From positions 186,001-250,000 of the forward strand of contig JADJIQ010000004.1 of the NCBI GenBank assembly GCA_016707005.1: 64,000 nucleotides of DNA, given 5' to 3'. The notes under the pieces are model-generated. The model was not told the origin of the DNA and searched no databases. It saw only the letters and a program-made list of their open reading frames with translations. Shown piece by piece: positions 7,791 to 18,800 of the stretch. Origin of the DNA: Ignavibacteria bacterium. GTDB lineage: Bacteria; Bacteroidota; Ignavibacteria; Kapaibacteriales; Kapaibacteriaceae. The position numbers and the translations under genes were made by a program. How positions within the stretch are numbered: the stretch's first letter is position 1; each line of letters starts with the position of its first letter.

Positions 7791-9680
7791 CTATTGTGCG
7801 AGCAGAACCTCAATGCGATTGGTTGCCTCTTCCAAGAATTGTTCTTCCGGCGTGAATCCAACTTCTTTGAATTGGATCCGACCGTCCTTGCCAATGTAGA
7901 ACTTCGTTGGTATACCGGTAACACCATACTTGGCAACAACACTGTCATCCTTATCGATGAACATTGGGAAGGTCAGGTTCTTATTCGTTGACAAGAAGTC
8001 TTTCACCGTCTTCGTGCGATCCTCTACACGTTCCCATACATTCACAACGGCGAAGACTACATTGGTGTTGCTCTTGTAACGTTCGTAGAGCTTTTGCAGT
8101 GACGGGAACGACTGTTTGCAAGGCCCGCACCATGTAGCCCAATAGTCCACAATAACTACCTTCCCCCGCCAATCAGAGATTTTAAGGGGCTTCCCATCCA
8201 ACGTGGTCAGTGCACCATCGATCGGTGCTTGGTTCAGCATCTCGCGTGCGATGCGTGCTGAAAGTACTCCGCGCCCCTTGTTCCGAAGCGTATTCTCCTT
8301 TGTGGCAATGGCTACACTATCGAGTCCTTCAGCCGACTGGAGCAAACGATAGGCGTCGAGTATTCCTTGAGTAGCTGCGCCTGTTGATAGTGCCCGTTCT
8401 GCAACTGCAATGGCCTTCTTCGGTGACTGCTGATCACGGTAAAGTCCGATCATCATGTCATAACAATTCTTCTCTGTCTCGTTGCCACCGATCTCCATAC
8501 TCTTCTCGAGCGACGCAAGTGCTTTTGCCGGTTGCTGTTCGGCGCGGTAGATAGCCCCCTGAACAAAGTATAGTAGGGAGGTTGCGATGCGTTGTTCTTC
8601 GTGCCATTCAGATGGACCGACGAAGGTTGGTCGACGTGAATCATCATCGGCCGCAGCTAATCCGGCTTCAATGAGTCTGAAAGCATCCGGACGCAGGGTA
8701 TCGTTGGCACCGATGAAGTTCACTGCCTGATGATAGGTCATCGCCGTGATCCCCTTCGTTCTGTCGAGGAACTTGACGAGCTGTCGAAGTGCATTCTGCT
8801 GCGTTGCTGCCTTGACCACTGCGTCGATCAAGTTCTGACGTGCAAACGAATTCGGCCATGCCTGCAAGTGATCCTCGGCCTTGTCCATAAACACATCGAT
8901 CGTAGGTGCCGTGCTCAACTGTCCTAATGCAGCTTGTTCATCAACGATGCTTCGCGGAAAACGAGACACAGCATCCATGATCACACGCTGAGCGTCATCT
9001 GCCCGGCCCTGCACTTCATAGGCCTGGGAGAGCGCAATTGCATCAAGAGGCGTAGTTGCCTGCATCACGGATGTTGTGATCTCACGCAGCTTTGCAGTTG
9101 CCTCGGCTTCGTCCAGCTGACCGATGTTCTTCATCACAAGGATGTAATTCACTCGTGCCGCTGTGTTGTTGGGATGCAACATCGTTTCTTGTTCGAGTTC
9201 CTCAACCGCCCCTGCGTAATCCTCCTTCATGCGACATGGAACCGGGAGTTGACCGTAACGAGCTAAGGCGGCACGCATATGTGCACCCATTACGCCAGTT
9301 CCTCGCTCAGCAGAAGTAAGGAATTCCCAGAAGAGTTCCTTGTTCGTGTCATACCGAAGTCCATTGCCAACCTTCACTATTGTATACACAATACCCTTGG
9401 CCAGCGTGGTCTTTCCGACCCACCGATTGCCACTCTTCTCGAGTTCAACTTCTGTTGCACGTGGAGATTCAGCATCAGCAACAAACCCGTAGAGAACCGC
9501 ATGCAGTTTGCCACCTGCGATGATGTTCGCATCAACTGCATCGGGTACGTACTCGATTGTGATGGAAGCCCCTTCCTTGGGCGACATCGGAAGGATGGTC
9601 ACCGTACCGGCAATGGATGGTATTGTCATTGCCAGCGTAACGATGGCCAAAAGGAGAGTACGGAGCATAGAAGCGTTCAT
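7791..9680 (-). CDS. Exported TPR protein with C-terminal TlpA-like thioredoxin domain
   Basis: The 629-residue protein carries a signal peptide ending near SIAG (about residue 25), a beta-rich N-terminal region, a long helical middle with degenerate TPR-like repeats (about 150-470) and a thioredoxin domain over the last 140 residues. The active site is WCGPC near residue 520, in WRGKVVIVDYWATWCGPC, and the cis-proline segment GIPTKFYI follows. The TlpA/ResA family reduces disulfides outside the cytoplasmic membrane, for example in cytochrome maturation. Fusion to a long TPR region is a pattern common in Bacteroidota. It is the last gene of the ygfZ-SDR-TlpA run; 36 bases separate it from the SDR. 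Confidence 0.85.
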   Translation of the reverse strand: MNASMLRTLLLAIVTLAMTIPSIAGTVTILPMSPKEGASITIEYVPDAVDANIIAGGKLHAVLYGFVADAESPRATEVELEKSGNRWVGKTTLAKGIVYTIVKVGNGLRYDTNKELFWEFLTSAERGTGVMGAHMRAALARYGQLPVPCRMKEDYAGAVEELEQETMLHPNNTAARVNYILVMKNIGQLDEAEATAKLREITTSVMQATTPLDAIALSQAYEVQGRADDAQRVIMDAVSRFPRSIVDEQAALGQLSTAPTIDVFMDKAEDHLQAWPNSFARQNLIDAVVKAATQQNALRQLVKFLDRTKGITAMTYHQAVNFIGANDTLRPDAFRLIEAGLAAADDDSRRPTFVGPSEWHEEQRIATSLLYFVQGAIYRAEQQPAKALASLEKSMEIGGNETEKNCYDMMIGLYRDQQSPKKAIAVAERALSTGAATQGILDAYRLLQSAEGLDSVAIATKENTLRNKGRGVLSARIAREMLNQAPIDGALTTLDGKPLKISDWRGKVVIVDYWATWCGPCKQSFPSLQKLYERYKSNTNVVFAVVNVWERVEDRTKTVKDFLSTNKNLTFPMFIDKDDSVVAKYGVTGIPTKFYIGKDGRIQFKEVGFTPEEQFLEEATNRIEVLLAQ

Positions 9681-9716
9681 GAGTGTCGAGAAATGCTATG
9701 GGAAAGAGGGAGTGCT

Positions 9717-10451
9717 TCAGCGGACCAAACGATATCCGCCATCTACAACAATGGTTTGGCCGGTGATGTACGGTGAGGCCGTGGCAAAAAACCACACTGC
9801 ATCAAAGACATCATCAACGCTGCCATGCCGATTCATTGGTATACGAGATGCATCAATGAGTGATGCGTCATTGGATGTTACGTCTTCCGGTTGTGCAATA
9901 GCACCCGGAGCAACGGTGTTGACGGTCATGGATGGTGCGAGTGCTCGAGCCAGTGAAAGCGCCAATGTCTGAAGAGCGCTCTTGCTGACATTGTATGCGA
10001 TGCGATCTTTCCAAATCTCCATCGATCCGAGCGAACCTATACTGATCAACCGACCTTGCGTACCGCGCCGTGCGCATACTGCATGATATGCTCTTGCGAT
10101 GGTCAAGAGTGGGAAGGTATTCACACTGAGAGTTTCCTTGAGACCTTCGAGCCCGGTGTCGACAACCGTTTGTTGCTTTGGAAACACTCCGGCATTGCTG
10201 ATCACAACATCTGCGGTGCCAAGCTCTTGATCGAATGTCTCAAGTGCTGATCCAAGAGATACGTCATCCGCCACGTCACATTGAGTGATCAGGCAACGAC
10301 GCCCCTTGTTCTCTATCTCTGCCTTTGTAGCGGCTGCCGCGTCGTGTGATGTGTGATAGGTGAAGGCCACATCGTAACCACGCGCGGCAAATCGAAGGGC
10401 AAGCCCCCTACCGATACGCCGTGCTCCACCCGTGATCCAGACTATTGGCAT
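9717..10451 (-). CDS. SDR-family oxidoreductase (pteridine-reductase-like)
   Basis: The 244-residue protein has the SDR cofactor loop TGGARRIGRG at residues 7-16, the NAG motif in VVISNAGVF, the catalytic serine in ISIGSLGS and the YxxxK pair in YNVSK, followed by PGAI and a terminal GQTIVVDGG. The doubled arginine after the glycine loop favours NADPH, and the overall pattern resembles FolM/pteridine-reductase-type SDRs, but the substrate is not certain. Its first ten bases overlap the end of ygfZ, whose product is a folate-binding Fe-S protein. A role in pterin or folate metabolism is therefore plausible but is inference. Confidence 0.82.
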   Translation of the reverse strand: MPIVWITGGARRIGRGLALRFAARGYDVAFTYHTSHDAAAATKAEIENKGRRCLITQCDVADDVSLGSALETFDQELGTADVVISNAGVFPKQQTVVDTGLEGLKETLSVNTFPLLTIARAYHAVCARRGTQGRLISIGSLGSMEIWKDRIAYNVSKSALQTLALSLARALAPSMTVNTVAPGAIAQPEDVTSNDASLIDASRIPMNRHGSVDDVFDAVWFFATASPYITGQTIVVDGGYRLVR

Positions 10452-11455
10452 GACGGATCCTGCAATGGCGGGAGTACTTGCTCAGCCGTAACGTCACCGG
10501 AGTCGGTTACGATCGTCAACCACGTATTCGGATGTGCATGTTCACCTCTAACGTAGGCAAGGGCCAGCGTATGCGACCCTTCCAGGGAGGGCACAACGCT
10601 CGTTACGGACCCGATGGGCAGTCCCACTGATACCACACGATCTCCTTGTACCAGCGTTGCCTGAGAAACCAATCCCATCACTCTCTGTTTCACCTTGTTA
10701 TAGCTATCAAGTCGAGCAACCACTTCTTGTCCGATGTAACATCCCTTTGTGAACGATGTAAGATGCAATAAACCTGCCTCAAGCGGATTATAGGCATCTG
10801 TCCATTCATGGCCGTGTTTTCCCATTCCGGCCAGCACCCTCAGATATTCTGCTTCTTCGTTGGTGAGCTGAGGTATTGTATCGGCGTTTTCATGGAGGAT
10901 ACCCAACAAAGCACTGGCGGCTTCTGGGTCTGCCACAAGCCAGTATGAAACCTCTGAGATGGATGGGACGCGAACCACGATCACGTTTCCGGACTCGATA
11001 CGGCAATGTTGCCATTGGCCTGTTGCCCAGACCGACACGTCCAATCCCGTGAGCTGGATGACGGTATCAGCGGCCCGTGGCCCACAGATCTCAATGGCGT
11101 GCACAGTCGAAGTGCGGTTCTGCAGCTTCACGTCGTCCATGATGACGTACTTTCGTAGCCATTGGATCGTCTGTGCAGACGTTTCCGGCGAACCAAGGAG
11201 GTAGCAACGATCTTCGTCTTGGAGCACCGTCAGAACGTCGAGAATTCGAGCCTTTTCCGTGAGCAATACGGTCTGGATTCCACTTCCGGGCACGAGACGG
11301 GTTAGGTCATTCGTCGTTAGACGATGCAACAGATCCACCCGATCGGCACCGGTCATTACAATCCATGACCAACCTGCTCGATCGATCCATGCCGAGGCTG
11401 TCTGTGCCGAACGAATTGCCTCGGGTCGGCGTTCTACAATCACTGATTCTGACAT
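10442..11455 (-). CDS. ygfZ: YgfZ/GcvT-like folate-binding protein
   Basis: I place the start at the ATG giving MSESVIVERR (337 residues); a frame open further upstream to 11527 would overlap the divergent subtilase. The signature KGCYIGQE of the YgfZ family lies in the C-terminal half, preceded by GLLHLTSFT. YgfZ binds tetrahydrofolate and supports assembly or repair of a subset of Fe-S enzymes such as MiaB and succinate dehydrogenase. It heads the minus-strand ygfZ-SDR-TlpA run and shares the region around 11455-11467 with a divergent operon, so its promoter must lie inside the neighbour's coding sequence. Confidence 0.87.
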   Translation of the reverse strand: MSESVIVERRPEAIRSAQTASAWIDRAGWSWIVMTGADRVDLLHRLTTNDLTRLVPGSGIQTVLLTEKARILDVLTVLQDEDRCYLLGSPETSAQTIQWLRKYVIMDDVKLQNRTSTVHAIEICGPRAADTVIQLTGLDVSVWATGQWQHCRIESGNVIVVRVPSISEVSYWLVADPEAASALLGILHENADTIPQLTNEEAEYLRVLAGMGKHGHEWTDAYNPLEAGLLHLTSFTKGCYIGQEVVARLDSYNKVKQRVMGLVSQATLVQGDRVVSVGLPIGSVTSVVPSLEGSHTLALAYVRGEHAHPNTWLTIVTDSGDVTAEQVLPPLQDPSCQ

Positions 11456-11466
11456 TGGATTCCTGC

Positions 11467-13458
11467 GTGAGACATCAAACCTACGAAAGAGCCGCCGTGT
11501 GGCTCGTACTTCTGCTGACGATGGCAACCATGACGGAAAAGAGCACTGCCCAGCGTATACCCTGCCGTGTTGTTTTTTCGGATAAGGGGCCGGTGGACTT
11601 CGTCCCCGGAACGCCGGTCTATGACACCCTCCTAGCCCGGTTTCACCCTAACTCATTGGAACGCAGATCCAGCATGGGAATGAGTCCAGTACTCGATTCA
11701 CTCGATGCACCTGTCTATGCCCCCTACCTCGACTCGATTCAGTCGATCAGCGACTCCATCTTGATCGTCCTGCCATGGTTCAATTCCGTTACGGTTGGTC
11801 TAACAGAAGCAGAACAAGGACAAGTTCAGGGATTGCCCTTCGTAACATCGGTGATTCCCACGTCGAGCATTTCCTATGGACTGAATGAACCGCTGGACTG
11901 TGAAGCACCGCGGTATGGATATGCCGATCGACAGCAAAGTTTCCTTGGTACAGCACCTCTGCATAATGCCGGTATCTATGGCAAGAATGTCCGTATAGGC
12001 ATGATCGACAATGGATTTCGGTGGAGATCGATGTCGTCACTTGTTCACCTAGATGTTGAAGCAGAATATGACGTGATCTACGGTGATTCCGTCACGGCCA
12101 ACGAGCCGATCGATGTTCGACGGCAGGATGAACATGGCAGCATCATTCTATCGGTGATCGCCGGCTGGGAGCAGGACTCACTGATCGGTATAGCTCCATT
12201 TGGCTCCTACTTGCTTGCCAAGTCAGAGGACATGCGGTACGAACGCAGGATCGAAGAAGAACTCTATGCTGCGGCGATCATATGGCTTGAGCAGCAAGGG
12301 GCTGATGTCTCAAGCTCATCACTAGGCTATCGGATCTACGATTCAACAGAATCGCAAACACCATATTCTGCGTTGGACGGCAAGACCACGTACGCCTCAA
12401 GAGCGATCAACATTGCAGCCAGTCGGGGCATGATCTGTGTTACCGCTGCCGGGAATGACGGTCCGGCTAAGAATACGCTCAGTACGCCGGGCGATGCAGA
12501 TAGTGCCATTACCGTTGGCGCTCTGGCAACCGACGGCATCTCTCGCTGGCCACAGTCTTCATGGGGACCAACTGCCGACGGACAACAGAAACCAGATTTT
12601 GCTGCTCTTGGAATGGGCGCTGCCGGACAGGAGGTCTCCGGGCTGTTCACGTTCTCGTCGGGAACGTCAATGGCTACGCCGATGGTTGCCGGTCAGGTAG
12701 CCTTATTGCGTGAACTCTATCCAGATGTGGCTCCTTGGACCATTCGTGAGGCACTTCAGGTATCGTCGCTATTCTCTTCCGATCCCGATTCAGTTCTCGG
12801 CTACGGCTCTATCGACGCTGCCGCTGCCGCACGATATCTTGGACCGGGGATCGGTCCACCAACGATCGTTACCGTTGATAGCAAGAGAACGGTGTTGGCT
12901 TCGGTCTTTTGTGACCTCGCTGTGGACGTGAAACTCATCATCAAGGACCCGATCACAGGACAGACCTCTACGGTGCAGGGACTTCGTTCTGATGATCCCT
13001 GGTATCTGTTCGCTATTGAAGAATCGCAGATCTTCCGCGATGAAATGTATGCACGAGTCGAGGCAACTGTGACGGGGTCTTCACGGCGCGGTTCCTTCCC
13101 TCGCGACACATCATGGTTCATTCTGCCTCGAAACGCAGTCATCAAGCCGTGTGGCGTGCGCCTTCCGGGATCTGTTACCACGGTCAATGATGATATCACA
13201 GCCCATCTTGAGCCAATGGTCGTAGATCACCCGCTCTCTGTAGGAACTCGGGTGATCGATGTAGTAGGTATCAAAGAGCCCCTTATTGACATTCGTCTGG
13301 TGCACATCACGATGGGTACAGAGATACCTTGCGCATTCACATCATTCGATGCCGATCGAGTGCGAGTGCGCACTTCCGAGGACCTCGAACGCGGAGCATA
13401 TCTTATCGTTCTTCGATACGAGAATTCGTCACAGACCCTTCCGATCATCGTCCGCTGA
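11467..13458 (+). CDS. Secreted subtilisin-like serine protease (S8)
   Basis: The S8 triad is visible: Asp181 in IGMIDNGF, His223 in DEHGSI and Ser401 in SSGTSMATPMVAG. I choose the GTG at 11467, which places a hydrophobic stretch (VWLVLLLTMAT) just after a short polar head, giving a signal peptide and 663 residues. A TTG at 11455 is also possible; a start further upstream would put the hydrophobic stretch too deep. After the catalytic domain (about 165-450) there are about 200 residues of beta-type sequence ending GAYLIVLRYENSSQTL..., which may be a divergent T9SS sorting domain, though I cannot confirm it. It heads an operon with an SDR and an ABC exporter. Confidence 0.87.
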   Translation: MRHQTYERAAVWLVLLLTMATMTEKSTAQRIPCRVVFSDKGPVDFVPGTPVYDTLLARFHPNSLERRSSMGMSPVLDSLDAPVYAPYLDSIQSISDSILIVLPWFNSVTVGLTEAEQGQVQGLPFVTSVIPTSSISYGLNEPLDCEAPRYGYADRQQSFLGTAPLHNAGIYGKNVRIGMIDNGFRWRSMSSLVHLDVEAEYDVIYGDSVTANEPIDVRRQDEHGSIILSVIAGWEQDSLIGIAPFGSYLLAKSEDMRYERRIEEELYAAAIIWLEQQGADVSSSSLGYRIYDSTESQTPYSALDGKTTYASRAINIAASRGMICVTAAGNDGPAKNTLSTPGDADSAITVGALATDGISRWPQSSWGPTADGQQKPDFAALGMGAAGQEVSGLFTFSSGTSMATPMVAGQVALLRELYPDVAPWTIREALQVSSLFSSDPDSVLGYGSIDAAAAARYLGPGIGPPTIVTVDSKRTVLASVFCDLAVDVKLIIKDPITGQTSTVQGLRSDDPWYLFAIEESQIFRDEMYARVEATVTGSSRRGSFPRDTSWFILPRNAVIKPCGVRLPGSVTTVNDDITAHLEPMVVDHPLSVGTRVIDVVGIKEPLIDIRLVHITMGTEIPCAFTSFDADRVRVRTSEDLERGAYLIVLRYENSSQTLPIIVR

Positions 13459-13466
13459 AGAATCCC

Positions 13467-14099
13467 ATGCCCACAATGTTGATCACCGGCTCCTCCGGCG
13501 GACTCGGCCGCGTGGTTGCCAACCAAGCTCGAACCACTGGCTGGAACGTCTTTGCAGTGAACCATGAACACGGCGATCTCGCTGATGAGAATGTTCTGCA
13601 GAGGCTCGTTCCCGACATACCCCAAGATCTGACGGCCGTGGTCCACCTTGTTGGGGGCATCACCGCTGGGAAGCCCCTTGACCAAACGACGCAATCGGAT
13701 CTTGAGCACATGCTCCGGTTGAACGTGACAACAACCTTCAATGTCATGCAGGCGACAATTCCGCTTCTGCGATCGAATGGAGGGGGCTCCATCGTCACCA
13801 TCGGCGCTCAGGCGGTTGTCCACCCTGTTCCGAACAGATCACTCTATGCGGCTTCAAAATCGGCCGTCGTATCACTTACCCAGTCGGTGGCAGAAGAAGG
13901 ACGAAGCGAAGGCATACGATGCAACTGTATTCTTCCAAGCGTGATCCGCACCGAAGCCAATCTTGCTTGGGCCGATGGTGCGATGGCAGATGAGTGGGTA
14001 ACACCTGAGCAGATCGCAACAACGATCCTGCATCTATGCTCTCCTGAGTGTGGCCTATCGGGTGGCGTGATCCCCATGTTTGGTCGAGGTTCATTTTGA
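13467..14099 (+). CDS. Short SDR-family oxidoreductase
   Basis: The start is the ATG eight bases after the subtilase stop; it gives MPTMLITGSSGGLGR, with the nucleotide-binding loop at the very N-terminus as in other SDRs. The catalytic motif is YAASK and the protein ends at GGVIPMFGRGSF. At 210 residues it is short for the family because the first loops are trimmed (HLVGG stands in for the NAG region). The substrate is unknown. Its TGA stop overlaps the TTG start of the ABC exporter as TTGA, so the two are likely co-translated. Confidence 0.78.
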   Translation: MPTMLITGSSGGLGRVVANQARTTGWNVFAVNHEHGDLADENVLQRLVPDIPQDLTAVVHLVGGITAGKPLDQTTQSDLEHMLRLNVTTTFNVMQATIPLLRSNGGGSIVTIGAQAVVHPVPNRSLYAASKSAVVSLTQSVAEEGRSEGIRCNCILPSVIRTEANLAWADGAMADEWVTPEQIATTILHLCSPECGLSGGVIPMFGRGSF

Positions 14100-15835
14100 A
14101 CGCAGCTTCGTCTCCGCGCTCAACGTTTCTCTTTCTCCTACGCTACTACAGGCCGTATGCTGGACGAATGATCACAGCACTTGTGTTCATGATCCCAAGC
14201 AGTGGTATCAGTCTGGCCTTTCCGGCACTCACGGGAACGATCATCGATAGGATCATCAGTAGCGATGCTCCGTCTGAGTTGTTGCAGACTGGTGGAATCT
14301 TTCTTGGACTACTGTCGTTGCAGGCATTCGTAGGATACTTCGTTTCCGTGACGATGGCTCGAACAACAGAGCGTGTGATCGCAACCTTACGAGGAAATCT
14401 CTTTCATCACATCGTGAAGCTCCCGCTCTCGCACCTAACCACCCGTCGTGTTGGTGAGTTGTCGTCTCGATTATCCAGTGATCTAACACAGATCCAGGAG
14501 ACGTTCTCATTCTCGATCCTTCAGCTTTTGCGACAGAGTGTGTTTCTCATTGGATCGATCACTCTGATCCTAATGACAAGCGTACAACTCACGATACCAA
14601 TCCTCGTTGGAACTCCAATTGTAGTAGGAGCTGCAGTTCTGATAGGACGTCGCATACGGAAGTTGAGTACAAAGACGCAGGATGCACTGGCACGTACGTC
14701 AACGATCGTGGATGAGACACTACAGAGCATCAATGCCGTAAAGTCCTACGTTCAAGAACGCTACGAGTCCGGTCGGTACGATGAAGCCTTGCATGAGAAC
14801 GTCACGTTAGCCATCTCAGGGGCCCGACTTCGTGCGATCTTCGTGACCTTCATCATCTTCACCATCTTCGGGGGTATCGCTGCTGTGATCCTCTACGGAG
14901 CAAAGCTGGTAGCATCCCATGAAGTATCGATGGGACAACTGTTGTCCTTCCTCATGTATGCAATGTTCGTTGGTGGAGCGTTGGGATCGTTTGCTGAGTT
15001 ATTCGGGCAGATCCAGAAATCCCTTGGAGCTTCGGTGCGGATCCGCGAGCTGTTCGACGAACCCATCGAAGATGTCGGAGAAGATGCGCCCCCTATCACG
15101 CTCTCTTCGATCGAACTCCGCGATGTTCAGTTCTCGTATCCGGAACGCTCAGAGATATCAGTGGTAACGGGGATATCGCTAGCAGTTGAGAATGGACAGC
15201 GTGTGGCCTTCGTTGGTGAAAGCGGTGCCGGCAAGTCAACTACAGCGGCCTTGATGCAACGTCTCTATGAACCAACGAGCGGCACCATCCTTTACGATGG
15301 AAGGCCAGCTTCGGAATTCACTCTTGCGCAGGTGCGACGGAACATCGGCGTGGTTCCGCAGGACATCGTGCTCTTTGGAGGGTCGATCGAGGACAACATA
15401 CGATATGGCAGACCGGATGCTACGCACGAAGAAGTTCGTGAAGCAGCCCGAGGAGCGAATGCCTTGGACTTCATAGAGAAGTTCCCTGAGGGATTCAAGA
15501 CACTTGTTGGCGAGCGCGGTATCAAACTCAGCGGTGGACAACGTCAGCGTGTGGCGATCGCCCGCGCCCTGTTGAAGAATCCACCGATCTTGATCTTGGA
15601 TGAAGCGACAAGTTCACTTGATGCCGAGAGTGAGCGTTTGATACAAGAAGCCCTTGAACGCCTGATGTCTGATCGTACAACGATCATCATCGCTCATAGA
15701 CTGAGTACAGTTCGCACATGCGATAGGATCTTTGTGTATGCTGGTGGTACAATACAAGAGTCCGGCACGCACGAGGAGTTACTCGCACATGCCGGACTGT
15801 ATCGGCGTTGGTGTGACCTTCAGTTCTTGCGTTGA
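14096..15835 (+). CDS. MsbA/ABCB-type ABC exporter (fused TMD-NBD)
   Basis: I choose TTG at 14096 because it overlaps the SDR stop (TTGA) and removes 16 residues that would duplicate SDR sequence in another frame; the product is then 579 residues, typical for a half-transporter. About six transmembrane segments fill residues 15-310. The ATPase has Walker A GESGAGKST near residue 375, LSGGQRQR near 478 and the Walker B segment ILILDEATSSLD near 500. Such dimers flip lipids or export hydrophobic molecules or peptides across the inner membrane. Sequence alone does not separate lipid A flippase from drug or peptide exporter. Its stop directly abuts the stop of the convergent giant protein gene. 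Confidence 0.88.
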   Translation: MNAASSPRSTFLFLLRYYRPYAGRMITALVFMIPSSGISLAFPALTGTIIDRIISSDAPSELLQTGGIFLGLLSLQAFVGYFVSVTMARTTERVIATLRGNLFHHIVKLPLSHLTTRRVGELSSRLSSDLTQIQETFSFSILQLLRQSVFLIGSITLILMTSVQLTIPILVGTPIVVGAAVLIGRRIRKLSTKTQDALARTSTIVDETLQSINAVKSYVQERYESGRYDEALHENVTLAISGARLRAIFVTFIIFTIFGGIAAVILYGAKLVASHEVSMGQLLSFLMYAMFVGGALGSFAELFGQIQKSLGASVRIRELFDEPIEDVGEDAPPITLSSIELRDVQFSYPERSEISVVTGISLAVENGQRVAFVGESGAGKSTTAALMQRLYEPTSGTILYDGRPASEFTLAQVRRNIGVVPQDIVLFGGSIEDNIRYGRPDATHEEVREAARGANALDFIEKFPEGFKTLVGERGIKLSGGQRQRVAIARALLKNPPILILDEATSSLDAESERLIQEALERLMSDRTTIIIAHRLSTVRTCDRIFVYAGGTIQESGTHEELLAHAGLYRRWCDLQFLR

Positions 15836-18800
15836 CTATTGAACCACGGTCAATGGTACCGATGAGATCATGCCTGTCTGATCCGTCATCACAACGAAGT
15901 ATGTCCCTGACGAAAGAGTGTCCACGGTGACGGTCACTCCGTGGATCCCCTTATCAAGTTGGCCATCGAACAATGTTGACACCGTACGTCCAACAGCATC
16001 TTTCAACACTATCGTGATGTGGGATGGGACCTGAACGGCTACAGGGATAAGACTTGCTTCATGTGCCGGGTTCGGAGCCGGATCAAGCAGGTACGGACGA
16101 TAGCGGAGATCTCGCTCTACACGTTCTGCCTCGCCGTCATCCACAGACGTTGGTTGGCCACCGAATCGGCGTTCAACAAGGTCACCATTTGCATTCTGAC
16201 GTACCGCACGAAGCACCATGTTCAGTCGTTGCGGACCTACCTGAATGCCGTTGCGATAGACCTGAACATTGCCGGCGATCGTATCGAGCTCTTGTCCAAG
16301 GGTGTAGTAGGTGTTGTCAGGTCCAATGGTCGACCGCATATGCCACGAAGCATTGTTGCGATCAACTACCACCGGATTGTCTCTCTCACGTTTCCATGAA
16401 GAAGGGGCTGATGGTGATGAGCCTGATAGGGTGATGAAACTCCGTTGGCCCGTTGATGGAGATGTTCTGTCATACAGATCAAGGGCTGCAAAGAGCTCTC
16501 CTTCTGCGTTGAACGATACATCAAGGTGTCGAATGTACCCCTTACCATCTCCGAGATCAACATCAGTCGGTTGGGACCAGGAGCCTGCTTCATAGACGTA
16601 GGAAGACAGAACTCTCTCTACCTCGGTTGTGTCCTTGATGTCGTGTTTTGCAACCAGCATGATCGCACGATTACCGGCCACGGACATATCGATGTCGGTG
16701 ATCGCCATTGATCCGTTCGATGATGCAACAACCACAGGTGTAGACCATGCAGTTTCGGTGCTCGATACGAACCGCGCATCCGACGAGCCATTCTGCCCAT
16801 TCTCATTTATCCATGAGATGAGATACGTTCCATCGGCAAGGACTCCGATCGATAGGTCACGATCAAGTCCCGAAGTTGTAGCGATCGTGCGAGGATCACC
16901 CATCTCCCACTTCCCATTCACACGGAAGAGTCGAGCACCGGTGATGTCCGTAGACGAGGCCGACGGCTCCATGCTTGCCCATACAGCCATGGCATTTGTT
17001 CCATCCGGAGCAACAGCGATCTGAACATTGCCATCCATTCGATTGCCCGACGCATCTGCAACCTTGAAGGTGTTCGTAACACCGCCAACTGCGGCATCGA
17101 AGAAGGCAACATGAACGTTCTCAGAACGAAGCAGCGTGCCAACGCTCTCTCCATTCTCTACGTCACCGGCATTGCGGTCATTCTGAGTCCAGGTAACCAA
17201 AGCATCTCCATTGGTTCCAACCAACGTTACCGATGGATCATGGATACCATTGCGATTTCTAGCGATTGTTCCTGTCCGCGAGAACTGGTGTGCTGAGCGA
17301 TCGAGAGCACCGATAACAAGTGTACCCGAGTTATCCAGCTCTGCATGTTCTACCCATACAGCCACCAGGGCACTGTCATTTGCGGCGAGTGCCGGACTAG
17401 GACGGTAGTATGGTGTTTCTGCAGGAAGCTCAGCGATCGGTTCAGAGACCTGTGGACGATCTCCTGATTCCTGCTTAAATCTCGGTTTGAAGATCGATTC
17501 CCAGCTTTCGCTGTAGATCGGGAAGGATGGCATGGTATAGGGCGACGTCCAGGAATAGAGTCGACCCTTGAACAGATCGAGTTTAATAAGACCCCAAAGA
17601 AGCGAGAGCTCCAGCGTGAACCACACACTCGGATTCAGTGTCGGTACGTAGTACTGACGTGTCACATTGTTTACGATCCCGCTGTAGACCTCCCCTGTTG
17701 CGATGAGATCATTGACGGAGATGGATGCACTGATCCCGGCAAGCCCCTTGATAAAGCTCAATTCTAGGCCACCACCACCTGAGACATTTATACCAACAGC
17801 CTGACTGGATGGCATGAGATTCGCTGCTTCGGGATCACGAACGCTTGGAACGGTGCTGGTGTTTTGAAGTGCGCCCGACTCATTGGTAGCAAGGTTGACA
17901 ACAGAGATCTGCTGTGTTCCGCCACCAAGAGAGAAGATCGGCTTGAGTTCAACTACACCACCAGTCTCCTCGTCCTCTGCGTCCCCGATGATATCACCGA
18001 TCACCTTGGCCATTTCGTTGATGAACGACACCATGCCAACGCCATTGGCACTGAAACTCGATGAATACAACGCACGGACGCGAAGTTCACGCAATGGAAT
18101 GCCGTCCGACTCTTCGAAGGCACGTATGGCTTCAAACTCTCCCGACTTTGTACCATCATCTGCAGTGACGTTGTAAGAGAAGTTGACCCCACCGAACAGT
18201 GTGATAGTAGGCGGCCAATGGCAGTTCTGTTCATCGACCGGACCAGCGAAAGAGAAGCCCTTGGTCGTTCGATTGTATAGAGCATCAACAGTCACATTGA
18301 GGGGGCGATTCGACTCGTCCAAAGGAATTCCAAAGACGATCTCATTGAACAGCGGAATGATCACGCCAAATGTAGATGACGGCATCGGGATCACGACCTT
18401 GATCGGAACCGTGGTCTGAGTGGCCGTCCCATTGAGTGTTGCAACACTTCCGTTCAGCCATTCGGCATGCGGTTCGATGTCGAATGCTGTGTACTGCATC
18501 TTGGTAGGACGTGTAGCCGTTTGGAATACATAGCCAATGCGAACGGAAACGTGTCCCTGATTCCGAGCGATATCGGGCCACTTGAATTGTGCTACGTCTC
18601 GAGCATAGGCGAATATTGACGTCGTATCGACCGTGTTGATGTTTGTCGGTGTCACGCGGAAGGTATCGAGTTTTACGCCCACCGAATTGTAATAGGCAAA
18701 CGTCAGCGAGTCGATCGCGATCGAGGCAGCCTTCATAGAGAACTTCAAGGAGTCCTGCATCACCGGAGCACTCGATGAACCGGCAAGAACAGACTGCTCG

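Noticed and set aside
13227..13823. 198-codon open frame on the minus strand across the subtilase/SDR junction
   Set aside because: It spans two supported genes on the opposite strand and shows no recognisable domain.
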